Origin: Naganishia liquefaciens
Taxonomy: Eukaryota; Basidiomycota; Tremellomycetes; Filobasidiales; Filobasidiaceae
Direction of reading: 5' to 3'
DNA length: 64,000 bases
Assembly: GCA_013423385.1 (NCBI GenBank)
Contig: BLZA01000030.1
Span: 1,381,168-1,445,167 of the forward strand
Of the stretch, positions 11,197-20,944 are shown piece after piece (positions within the stretch are counted from its first letter, which is position 1; every line of letters starts with the position of its first letter). The translations under genes and the position numbers were made by a program. The notes beneath the pieces are model-generated. The model had not been told where the DNA came from. It saw only the letters and a program-made list of their open reading frames with translations, and made no database searches.

Positions 11197-12721
11197 TAGT
11201 AGTCTGAAAACATTATAATATGTAAAGGAAGAGCGCGTAATGAGCTGCGTAATGAGTCAGCTCGGATCTTTTCTGCTAGATATTGAGACGCAAGCATTGA
11301 CCGAGAACATAAAAACGATATCTATGTTTCTGTTGACCGTATATCTTACCGCCGCAACAGGAGTTTTTGAATACGGCCTGCTCGGCTACCATCTCTACTC
11401 CTGCCCATCGTGTCTCTCCTGCACGACCCCATGCATCGACAAGGTCTGAACCATAATGGAAAAGTATCCATGGGATACTGTGATGGCGAGTCAGAACAAA
11501 GAACGTGAAGGAAGAGCGCAGACAACGCCAATATACCAGAGTCGGAAATTGATGACCTCTGTCGTGTTCTGGAAAGAATGCCCAGCGTGGGAACTGTCAC
11601 ACAGCCCATGCGGCCCCTAATGTGCTGCTCTCGCGGGTGATGACACGCTTATCGCTGCGAGCTGAAACGCCAAAACAAAGCTTACGAATTCGAGGGTGCT
11701 CGCCCATTTCGGGGGTATCGTAGGGCGCGCCTTCCCGTGAACCGACCCCTAATCAGCCAAGCGCGCGACACGCCCGGCCCATTGCGAGCCCTCGCTGGCT
11801 TTTGGCCCCGAATCGGTCGGGGACGGCGGATGCGCGGCGGCTGCATTGTGCTGGCTGGCTGGACCAAACGGGCTAGCGTGAGTGAGGAGCGGGCGCGCGC
11901 GCGCGGGCGATACATCATCACTCTGGAAGGAGGAGCATCATCAGCCTGTCCACCGGGTTTCTACTTCTGATTCATCATCGTCTTCTCCTGCTTTGCTCGT
12001 CGTCGACCGTACTCATTAATCCGTTTGCAAGGTGAGTCCATGCTGCGTGATTGTGCAAGGGAGAGGCTCCTACGTGTCGACGTGTGGGGAGGGGGGTCCG
12101 ACATCGACCAATCAAAGACGACGCTTCGCACGCGACTTACGCTCTCGATACGGGAATGTCTGTCGAGGATGGCGAGGCGGGGGAAGATGAGGACTAGTAT
12201 GGAGGACGAACATCAGTAACGATTGTGGCCAAAGGACAATCGCGTTGGGACAAAGGCGGGGGATCGATGGGATTGGGGAATGCCCGCGCGCTAGCAGAGA
12301 ACGAAGACGTCACGTCGAGAATCGATATCGGGGCGCCTTCCCTTTGTCGAATCAAAGGCTTCTATCTTCGACGAGCCACTACCTGCTTCATCTGTTGAAC
12401 GAATCAGTCGCTGACTTGTCCGCCATCTCTCAACGCGCCGCCTACTCCTGAATCGATTGACATATCGCGATCCAAACATCATAATCATCATCACTTCATC
12501 CCCATTCTCACTGCTTTCGATATCCTTTCGACAATAAACGAACTCGTTGCACAACCAGTCTACCCACACATTACAACCACACAGTCAGTCATTTGGCGTC
12601 TCGTCGTTTTCAGATTACTGACATTATCGTTTTGATCCCGCCTCCTATCTAATCGTGATCTCCTCTCTGTTCCGCCCCGTTTCACCAACTCGTTTGTTAT
12701 CAAACGTATATGCGGATGTAG
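11197..12721. other. Intergenic region; promoter and probable leader intron of the 14-3-3 gene
   Basis: The first 400 bases are ordinary spacer. From about 11,700 to 12,300 the DNA turns GC-rich, with an alternating CG/GC tract at 11893-11905 that could adopt Z-form. From about 11,960 on it is CT-rich, typical of fungal leaders. A strong donor (GTGAGT) at about 12032 and an acceptor after a pyrimidine stretch near 12585 suggest an intron of about 550 nt in the 5' UTR of the 14-3-3 gene. No coding motif was recognised. Confidence 0.45.
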
Positions 12722-13666
12722 ATGTCTGCCAGCCGTGAAGATTCCGTCTACTTGGCCAAGCTCGCCGAGCAAGCCGAGCGATATGAAGGTGAGTGAAATG
12801 CCGTGCGACCTTATCGTTGACTAGTCACTTCGTGTTGACTAACTGCTTCAATCGATAGAAATGGTCGAGAACATGAAGACCGTCGCCTCTTCCGACCAGG
12901 AGTTGACCGTTGAGGAACGAAACTTGCTGTCCGTCGCCTACAAGAACGTCATCGGCGCTCGACGAGCCTCGTGGCGAATCGTCTCTTCCATCGAGCAGAA
13001 GGAGGAGTCGAAGGGTAACGACGCCCAGGTCACTATGATTAAGGGTTACCGAGAGAAGATTGAGGCCGAGTTGGCCAAGATCTGCGAGGACATCTTGAGC
13101 GTTTTGGACAAGCACTTGATCCCTTCTGCTGCCACTGGTGAATCCAAGGTCTTCTACCACAAGATGTGAGTCGTCTCGTCCGATCAGATTGACTCGTGGT
13201 ATTGATAGCTTGTCTTGCAGGATGGGAGACTACCACCGATACCTCGCAGAGTTCGCCACCGGTGACAAGCGAAAGGAGTCTGCCGACAAGTCCTTGGAAG
13301 CCTACAAGGCCGCCTCCGACGTCGCTGTTGCCGAGCTCCCCCCTACCCACCCCATCCGACTCGGTCTCGCCTTGAACTTCTCCGTGTTCTACTACGAAAT
13401 CCTCAACAGCCCCGACCGAGCTTGCCACCTCGCCAAGCAGGCGTTCGACGATGCTATTGCCGAGTTGGACACCCTTTCGGAGGAATCTTACAAGTAGGTG
13501 TCGTGCCGTTGTCGATCGATCAACGTACTAACAGCTTCTGCCTTGTATTAGGGACTCGACTTTGATCATGCAGTTGCTGCGTGATAACCTCACCCTCTGG
13601 ACTTCGGACATGAAACAGGATGACGAGCCCGCCGGCGAGGAAAAGGCCTCGGAGCCCGCCGCATAG
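12722..13666 (+). CDS. 14-3-3 protein
   Basis: A dimeric phosphoserine/phosphothreonine-binding adaptor used in signalling, cell cycle and metabolism. Four exons: 12722-12788, 12859-13165, 13221-13493 and 13552-13666, 253 residues, the usual family length. Signature stretches include [20 protein letters not shown] (start of helix C, with Lys and Arg of the phosphate pocket), [11 protein letters not shown] and [15 protein letters not shown]. The C-terminus is acidic, as expected. The third intron contains a textbook branch site (TACTAAC, about 13526). Arginine is read almost only by CGA, as in IMP dehydrogenase, which marks it as highly expressed here. Start: first ATG, after a long pyrimidine-rich leader. 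No defects seen. Confidence 0.97.
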
Positions 13667-14207
13667 ATATTGAAATGGAACCGTTCTGTGATGTGAATCT
13701 GCCTTTTTTATTCGGATGATTATGTTGTGTGAATACTCTGGCGCGGGGAATAGTTAGCAAAGAAAGAAACGAGCAAATGCCACATTTTTTTCTCGCACAA
13801 TTGACGCGGTCAGCTCGCTGAGTGTCTATAATACGATGCTTGCCTTAATACCTTTTATCACAACCGAAAGCCCGTGAAAGTTACGGCCGTGCTTCGGTTG
13901 CCACATTGCGCTTTATTCGTGCCGAGCCAGTCCTGGATTCCTCTGCGTGACATTTCATGTTGGCCATGGTTTGTTGACAATGTTCAACCTGGACCTAACC
14001 GAGCCAGTCGCAGGTGTGCTGCGTCGACGTTAGGAAGAACGACATAATTCGATACAATAATGCTCCTCACTCGACGTGTAAAGTTCATATTCGTCTGTTT
14101 ACTTCAGGCGCAGACACCGACGCGGCCTTCTCCTATGCTCCATGGCCATACGGTATAGCACTCCGGGCTCCACCACACTGCACTACCTGCTCTCCGGTAA
14201 TATGTCA
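13667..14207. other. Convergent intergenic spacer
   Basis: Lies between the 3' ends of the 14-3-3 gene (plus) and the kinase-like gene (minus). It should contain both terminators. No other gene or repeat was seen. Confidence 0.6.
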
Positions 14208-15225
14208 TTAAGCGTCATTGCGCTCGACTTGCGCGGCAACATCATCTTTGCCTACTGCAGCTTCCGACGCATTGACGTATCCTGGATCGTATGACGTTAC
14301 TATGCGTATTGTGGGTTCCAAAGATTCGGACATGATCAGGTCGCCATCTGCGGTCATTCGAGATCAGCGTTCAGGCAGAAGCATGTACAAAGCGCTCGCG
14401 AGCTCACTCAAGACGTCAACAGCCAGGACTGCAATGCAGCGTCAGAAGATTACAACAAGTAACGGCGCGTCACGCTTACCTCGTGACAATGTTTCTTCAT
14501 ACGTGGGGCAGATTCCTGCTTCAAAATTCCGCTTCGCGAGTCGCTCAACGGTGTCCTCCCTTGGCGTGTCTATTAATATGCGCTCATCGAACAGATGTGC
14601 AGCGGAAGCCCAGGGCTCTCGACGTAGCTGATAGGATGCGATGTGAGACTCGTTATCCCGATTTGAAAAAAAAAAAAAGACTGACCATCAAATAATTTCC
14701 TTCCAACAGAATGATACGGCTGCTTCCTGGAACCTGTATCTTTCCTTCCTCTGGATCCTTGACGGCGTGATCGAATCCTGGCACACTGACGGTCTCATCG
14801 CTGCGCATACTCTTCAGGCGACGAACAAGCTCGGCCCACGCTTCAGCGTTGAACGTATCCACCGCACCACGTCGATAATGTGCGTCTTTGGAATTTGGGA
14901 ACGAGTCTAGCTGAGCTCGGGTAAAGTGGAACCCGTCCATGGGGACGAAGGCGACTTGACCAGGAAGTCGAACTTCGAGTTCATGAAGAAGAGCGGTGCA
15001 GAATGTACTGTTGAGACGGTGGATCCACCGGATCAACGAAAGTCACACCAAGATAAGGTATGCTCACGTCTTTCCTCCTCCAGGTCTCCCTGTCATCCCC
15101 ACCAGTATCCGTTCCCCATCTGGTAACCTGGAAAAGGTCAATCCGGCCCGAGAAGTGGACAGCTATACATACCGTTCGACCTTCCGCCGCAGCGCCTCTG
15201 CCGTTCTTTCGACCTGTTCTTGCAT
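14208..15225 (-). CDS. P-loop kinase of the uridine kinase / phosphoribulokinase superfamily (Yfh7-like)
   Basis: Six minus-strand exons: 15225-15173, 15127-15068, 15007-14686, 14627-14480, 14428-14408 (21 nt) and 14347-14208; 247 residues in continuous phase. Splicing rebuilds a Walker A loop, MTGRPGGGKTT, near residue 30. Next come VPMDGFHFTRAQLDSFP (residues about 52-68), HYRRGAVDTFNAE and the LLEGNYL strand, an order typical of fungal proteins in the nucleoside/panthothenate kinase-like P-loop group. A late segment, RLAKRNFEAGICPTYEE, fits the lid helix. The substrate is unknown; a nucleoside or sugar-related phosphoryl acceptor is an inference. The gene is divergent from a nucleoside hydrolase 285 bp away, which suggests shared regulation in nucleoside salvage. 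The third intron carries a T13 tract. No defect seen. Confidence 0.8.
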
Positions 15226-15510
15226 CAGATTTGACAGACGCAAATACAGATTCAGACCGAGCGCACAATCGGACGTGATCCGATACGACTTGTCGTCAAT
15301 CTATGCGAGACTCGCGACTCAATTATTTCGAGTCCGGCTTCGGCATTGACGGGGCCCCGATCACACCGGGATCGGTTTCGGTAAAGCGTTAAGCGTTCAG
15401 CGCGTTGCAGGCTGCCTGCTGTGCCTGGTATGGGGAGGCGGATCTCAGCCCATATAATGTATCTCAGGCCAGGAGGTATGTGCCTGTGTTATTGAATAGC
15501 TATACCTATC
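15226..15510. promoter_or_regulatory. Shared divergent promoter between kinase-like and nucleoside hydrolase genes
   Basis: 285 bp separate the two start codons, so both genes must be driven from this stretch. I did not recognise a specific binding site. The assignment rests on position only. Confidence 0.5.
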
Positions 15511-17021
15511 ATGTCATTTTCTAATACAGCATTCACCATCAAGAACTGCTGGCTAGACTGCGACCCTGGTCACGACGATGCGATCGCGCTCCTCCTGGCA
15601 CTCTTTCTGGAAGAGAGCGTCAACCCCATCGGTGTCAGCACTGTGAGTCGGATCCGTGTTCCAGCGGTAGGAGGCGATGCTCAGAATGTGTCGCTCCTCT
15701 ACAGGTAAATGGAAATGCGCCTCTACTGAAAACGCATGTCAACGCTTCCCAGCTTTTGGCGTTGTACCGCGCGCCTACGACTATCCCACTTCATCGAGGA
15801 TTGTGAGTCTAGTCGATATGTGTTTCTCGCTTTCCTCGCTGACCCTATTACTAGTGCTCATCCTCTTCTGAAGGCTGATATACCGCCTCCGGTCTCGATT
15901 CACGGCACCTCTGGCCTCGATGGCGTGAAGCACCTTCCTCCACCCGAACATCCAGCCGTACAGATGTGGCACGACCAGCATGGTCCTGCTAATACAACAG
16001 TCATCGAAGCGTTCCGGGAAATGGTCGAGTCGCGACTGAACCCAGACGGAAGCGTTAAAGAAGTTGTGTCCGTAGTCATAACCGGTCCGAGCACCAACGT
16101 TGCCGCCTTCAAGCAAAAATACCCAGAGCTGTATGAATCTGGAGTTATCGACAGGGCGGTCATCATGGGTGGTGCTTTCGATATTCCCCAATGGACTCCC
16201 TATGCGGGTTAGTCTTTTCCGCCTCACTCTTACTGTGTGCTCCAAGCTGACTGACGCGCTATAGAATTCAACATTGCAACGGATCCGGATGCGCTCGCAG
16301 AGCTCTTGACATCCCGCAAAGTCCCGGTCGTCCTGGCGCCATTAAACCTGACACATCAAGCAATCTTTGACGAAGAGACACACGCGCAATTGTTGGCTCC
16401 GTAAGTTTTTCAGGATTCGATCCGATCTAGGACTCACATCGAACAGTGGCTCGTCCTGGAAGGAAGGGGAGCCTCTTCCCCAACCAAAGTCAGAGTTCAG
16501 GGAATCTCTCAGTACTATGATGACATTTTTCGTGAGTGCTGGCTCGATAGGCTCAATGGAGGCGCTCCAGGGTCTCCATTCTAGCCTTTTTTTCTTGAGA
16601 ATTACGGGACCTGACTTCTATCACAGAGAGAAGCTTACATCACTCAATTTGGCTTCACGAAGGGTTAGTCCATGATGAACGCGTCACACTGCAGAGCTCA
16701 ATATCCTCTTTCTGGACAGGCCCTCCTCTACACGATCCGCTCTGTGTCTTGCACCTGGCTCAGCCGGATAGCCTTGCGGGCCGATGGGCATATCTCACCG
16801 TCGACACGTCAGAAAGCGAACGAAATGGCGAAACCAGAGCAACATACTTTTCCGACGAGCCCGATCAGTGGGAAGATCAGGAAAAGTACATTGGCGATGC
16901 CACCCACGATCGACACCCGAATTGCTATGTGATGGAGACGTTGGACAGGGAGGCGTTCATGAGGGTGCTCCTGGAGTGTGTCGATCGCGCTGAAAAGGTC
17001 ATTGCGAGTACGCCACTCTAG
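15511..17021 (+). CDS. Inosine-uridine preferring nucleoside hydrolase
   Basis: Hydrolyses the N-glycosidic bond of nucleosides to give base and ribose, in cytosolic salvage. Seven exons: 15511-15642, 15705-15802, 15855-16207, 16265-16400, 16447-16531, 16627-16663 and 16720-17021; 380 residues. The family's calcium-binding N-terminal motif is present as DCDPGHDDAIALLLA (about residues 15-30). The distal Asp is in GPPLHDPLCVL. The core motifs VITGPSTNVAA, RAVIMGGAFD and EFNIATDPDA are also intact. The reading frame closes through all six introns; exon 6 is only 37 nt. Substrate preference (uridine, inosine, or nicotinamide riboside as in yeast Urh1) cannot be read from sequence. It starts divergently from the kinase-like gene. 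Confidence 0.93.
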
Positions 17022-17548
17022 CAGTTTGCAGAGAGACTGGGTCATCGCACGCTAGAAGCTGGCCATAGGTACTTATGGAAAAGCCGCATGGAGGAATAGA
17101 ATTGGATAGCACCAATATTACAGCATAGCATTGTATGGTACAGGCAACAACGGTTCGACTATACCGCTACACGGCAATAAGTGTATTGCTCGCCCTTCCC
17201 AGAACACTGTAGCCCGCTGGGCATTATACCACACCGGGATGTTTGCTGCTCTCTGACAGCCTTGGGCGAATTTCATGGTCGGTATACTTTCAATTCCCTA
17301 TCCCCGGTTTCACGACATGCGACCGAGATGACATGGCTTGTTCAGAGAAGTGGAGGTCGTAGAGGTCGAAGTTCCGAAATTGCCGCTTGACGTCAGCAGA
17401 CTTTATTGGTATCGCGCTTGACCGTGTTCCCACGCATCTGCCCGTTGCCCATCAGGCTCTAGCATACTACACAAGGGATGATGAGCATACTCTCAGCTCA
17501 CGGGGAGACCCTTTACTCCCACCGACTTACACTTCCCGCGCGACGACC
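17022..17548. other. Intergenic spacer
   Basis: Holds the 3' end of the nucleoside hydrolase transcript and the leader of the metallo-hydrolase gene. No other feature recognised. Confidence 0.6.
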
Positions 17549-19314
17549 ATGACGACCCCACCCGAAACCAAGACAGTACACCACCTCATTCTCACTGCAT
17601 CCCCGTCGGCAAAGCGTTCACCGCTCAGTGAACCGCCTCGAGCGGCCCCTACAAGCCTTCCGAAACCAAGAGAAGTCAAGCATCATAACTCTGCGCCGTT
17701 GTCCAATGATATGGGTGTGGAGAAGGCGAGATTGGCTTTTGTCGGAACCGCTACTTGTGTCCTCGAATGGTTAGTTGGGGCACATGGAGTCAAGCTATGC
17801 AGGCTGAATCTGTGGCTGAATCTGTGGCAAAATGGACGAGCAGGGCTGGAGTGAGAGTCATGACGGATCCCAATTTCGTATGTTGACTCAGTATCTTAGA
17901 AGCTTGCCGGCGCTATGCTGATAACCCAACGTGGCTTCAATAGCTTCACGTATGTGGTTCCCTGATGTATCACTTCGCAAATTCTCACAAAGCGACGTTC
18001 CTGTGGCACAGGCTGGGGACCATGTTCATCTGGGACCAGGAGTGATGGGTACTCGAAAAACCGACCCGGCATTCCCGATCGAGGAATTACCGCCTATCGA
18101 CGCTGTCGTGCTCAGTCACTTCCATGCAGGTGCGCTCAGAGAAACGGCGAAGGAGGATCGTGGCTCATTCAGTGCATATAACTATCGATAGATCATTTTG
18201 ATCAACTCGTGCAGGAAAAGCTCCGCAAGGATCTGCCCATTGTGACAACGAAACACGCAGAGGAACACCTAGCGGAAGCTTCGCTTGGCTTCACTAAAGT
18301 TGTCAGTAGATCCAGCTCGAGCAGTAAATTTGCTCTGACTCCCGTAGAAGTACGGAATGAACGTCTGGGAATCTACCTTGATGAGGGTGGTCAACGACCT
18401 CGAGTCTCCGGCTGAAGAGATCGGGAAAGCAGACGTGCCTTGCATTAGAGTTACTGCAACACCAGGTACAATGCCTGATGAAGCTAATCCCTTCAAGACT
18501 CATAATCGCTCATTTGTATAGGAAAGCACATCGCGGGGGCCATCGGAGCCATCAACGATGCGATTCTGCACGCTATTCCTCCTGTAGGGTATCTCGACCA
18601 AGCCGAGACGCACGAGCTGACAATCCTGCGCATCACAGACGAACGGGCACATCGTCGAGCTTGGATACCATAAAGGTCCAGCAGGAGGAGACGTCAACTC
18701 CTTGGACGTTTCCTATCGTATCTACATTAGTGGTGACACACTCATGGGTAAGAGTATCGCATTTCTTCTGCCGATCGCCACTAACGCGCTGGCGTTTTCG
18801 TGCGAAGTCGATGATCTAAAGGTGAGGCAGATTGCAGAAATGGCTGCTGATGGCTCATCCGTCCAATCTGTAGGAGATTCCTCAACGTTATCCCAACATC
18901 GATCTGCTCCTGATTCACCTGGGCGGCACTTCGATTCCTGGTCCACACGCCCCTATTCTCATGGTTGTGAGTCCCCTCGGGCAAGGCGTAAGATTTAGAC
19001 TATAAGCTTATGCTGCCCATTGCCGTGCCATGCCAGACCATGGATGATAAACAGGGCATCCAGCTCGTCAAGCTCGTCGGGCCTAAGTTGACAATTCCCA
19101 TTCACTTTGACGATTACGATGTCTTCGTTGTGAGTTGCGTTATCCGCTACGACGACTCTTGTCGCGGTGGGAACTGACGACGGCTGTCAATGGATAGTCT
19201 CCTCGCTCGGATTTCGAGAAAGAAGTGACCGATGCGGGACTAGATTCGGAAGTGCTTTATTTGGAGAGAGGTGACGTCTTCGAGTTTGGCGTGAGACGAT
19301 CAAGAGTTGGATGA
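17549..19314 (+). CDS. Metallo-beta-lactamase-fold hydrolase (UlaG-like), 12 exons including a 6-nt exon
   Basis: Putative Zn-dependent hydrolase of the UlaG/RomA-like group; substrate unknown. Exons: 17549-17769, 17844-17877, 17944-17949, 18012-18129, 18192-18301, 18348-18465, 18522-18583, 18639-18747, 18808-18821, 18874-18966, 19037-19129 and 19198-19314; 364 residues, phases close. Zn motif HFHADHFD arises at the exon 4/5 junction. Later metal and fold motifs are YRIYISGDTLM, LLLIHLGGTSIPGPH and IPIHFDDYD. The 6-nt exon 17944-17949 encodes Leu-His and restores the family string TDPNFLHAGDHVHLGPG; without it the two residues are missing although the frame holds. Exon 9 is 14 nt. An internal ATG at MGVEKARLAF is an alternative start; 17549 is the first in-frame ATG. 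Fold is confident, function is not. Confidence 0.85.
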
Positions 19315-20366
19315 TGAACAGGCTTGCCTGGGCACTCAGCTGGGGAAGACCGAGTCCAATTGGCGCAACACAGGATAAAAGAGCCTCCGTTAGGTCTCTC
19401 CACAGAAAGGGGTCGAGGGCGGAGTTTACAGCACGAGGATGAGTGAGGGTAGAACGATGGCTTCGATGTGGCAGTGGTTGTTACGAGATACTGTACGACC
19501 CTGATGGACGCAGATTTTGCCGGTCTCTGAAGTACGATAGATGCCAACATGAGGTATGCTTGTGACTGGCCAGATCATTGAAGATGATGCTCCAGCCAGC
19601 AAGCTCGCTGCCTGGTCGATATTGTGCGATACTTCAATCAGCGACAACTTGCCCTGCATTGTCCGGAATTGACCTCGGAACATGGCCGATGTTCCGGAAC
19701 GGGATCAATGCCCAAAGTCCGCATGGAAGTCGTGGAAGACTGGCGATCGAAAGGGGGTATCGATGACGTCAAAATTATACCAAGACAGTGCAGCAGGGAG
19801 CTCCGCAGCTTGAGCTGCAGAATGCCGTAGTTACCGGTATCGAGCGAAGTTCGTTCAGATTTCCCCGCGACGTTTCAGAAGCTGTTTCAAGTAGCTTCCA
19901 GGATTGCAAGAGTTGTCCTTCCAAGTCACTGGCTCTCTCACAAAGAGCGCCTTACTCACCACGACAGCAACGAGTCCAGCAAGACATCCAGTACAGTATC
20001 AGCCTTTAGACAGACCAGGTCTCGAAAAGCTTCCTGGAACAAGATCAGATCTGTGCGAGACATTCGGCTTCGAGAAGTGATAAAACAAGCTTGTAGGCAG
20101 GAAGGATGGCAACAATAGTTACCGGTGCTGATCAGCTATAGCCTCACGCGTCTTATCGACAGCTACTACTTGCGCGAATACATCAGAACAACGTCACAGG
20201 CATATCCGCTTCCATTCAATTGAGGCATTCATTGGAGGCGGACAGCATTTTCCTTCACGGCAAGGTTCACAGTCGCTAAAGCAGTGCCGGAATCGCCGGT
20301 GCCCCTTTTGCAATCAAAGAGTTCAAAAGCACGACCTCATCACCTGCAAGACGTCACCTGGATATC
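19315..20366. other. Spacer with a possible unrecognised minus-strand gene
   Basis: On the minus strand an ATG at 20063 opens a frame beginning MSRTDLILFQEAFRDLV, followed by a usable GT donor. A separate minus-strand frame at 19683-19426 reads MFRGQFRTMQGKLSLIEVS and continues for about 85 codons. Both look more protein-like than background, but I could not join them with convincing splice sites and recognise no family. It may be a small gene of unknown function or chance. Confidence 0.3.
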
Positions 20367-20944
20367 ATGTCGGGGTACTCAGAACAGATGAGAACCTTTC
20401 TGAAAGCCGGCAAGTTCGCCGTGGTCGGCGCAAGTGCGGATCGTTCGAAATGGGGGAACAAGGTCTTGCGATGGTGAGTATGTCTTCGCTCTCGATTCCG
20501 GAAGGTACACCGAAATCTGAGACCACAATCTCTAGGTATCAAGACAGGTCGCTTGCCGTTACACCAGTCAACCCCACGGCGACCGAGATTGAGGGCTTGA
20601 AGGCGGTCCCAAATGCTGTCAGTCTGTTTTTCACATTCTCAATGAGCTCTCGCTGAAGCTTCTTGGTACATGAGTCCGAACTCCCCGATCTTGCCAATAC
20701 TTCCATATCGGTCATTGTCAACCCAAAGCTCACGCTCGCCATGCTGCAAGCGTTATTCAGCAGGGACCCTTCAACCTTTCCGAAAGCAATCTGGCTACAA
20801 CCAGGAACAGAGGACGCTCACGTTCAAGACTTCGTCAAGGAAAAAGGAGTTCAGGACAGAATGGTGATGGGTGGGGCGTGCATTCTCGTCAGCGGAGATG
20901 GCGTCAGGCAGGAATTGGGGATGGACGGCAAGGGCAAGTTGTGA
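20367..20944 (+). CDS. CoA-binding domain protein (YccU-like)
   Basis: A small Rossmann-fold protein of the CoA_binding family. Three exons: 20367-20473, 20536-20617 and 20675-20944; 152 residues, the normal size. The nucleotide-binding start is FAVVGASADRSKWGNKVL (residues about 18-35). The later strands SISVIVNPKLTLAMLQAL, AIWLQPGTED and MVMGGACILV keep the family order, ending near the conserved C-x-x-V motif. Biological role is not established in fungi. The second intron could use two acceptors; the 57-nt version (20618-20674) keeps phase and the SELPD strand and is preferred. No operon-like context. Confidence 0.82.

Noticed and set aside
20618-20674. Shorter 33-nt intron alternative in the CoA-binding gene
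   Set aside because: It would need a very short intron with a poor donor; the 57-nt GT-AG version keeps phase and the conserved strand.
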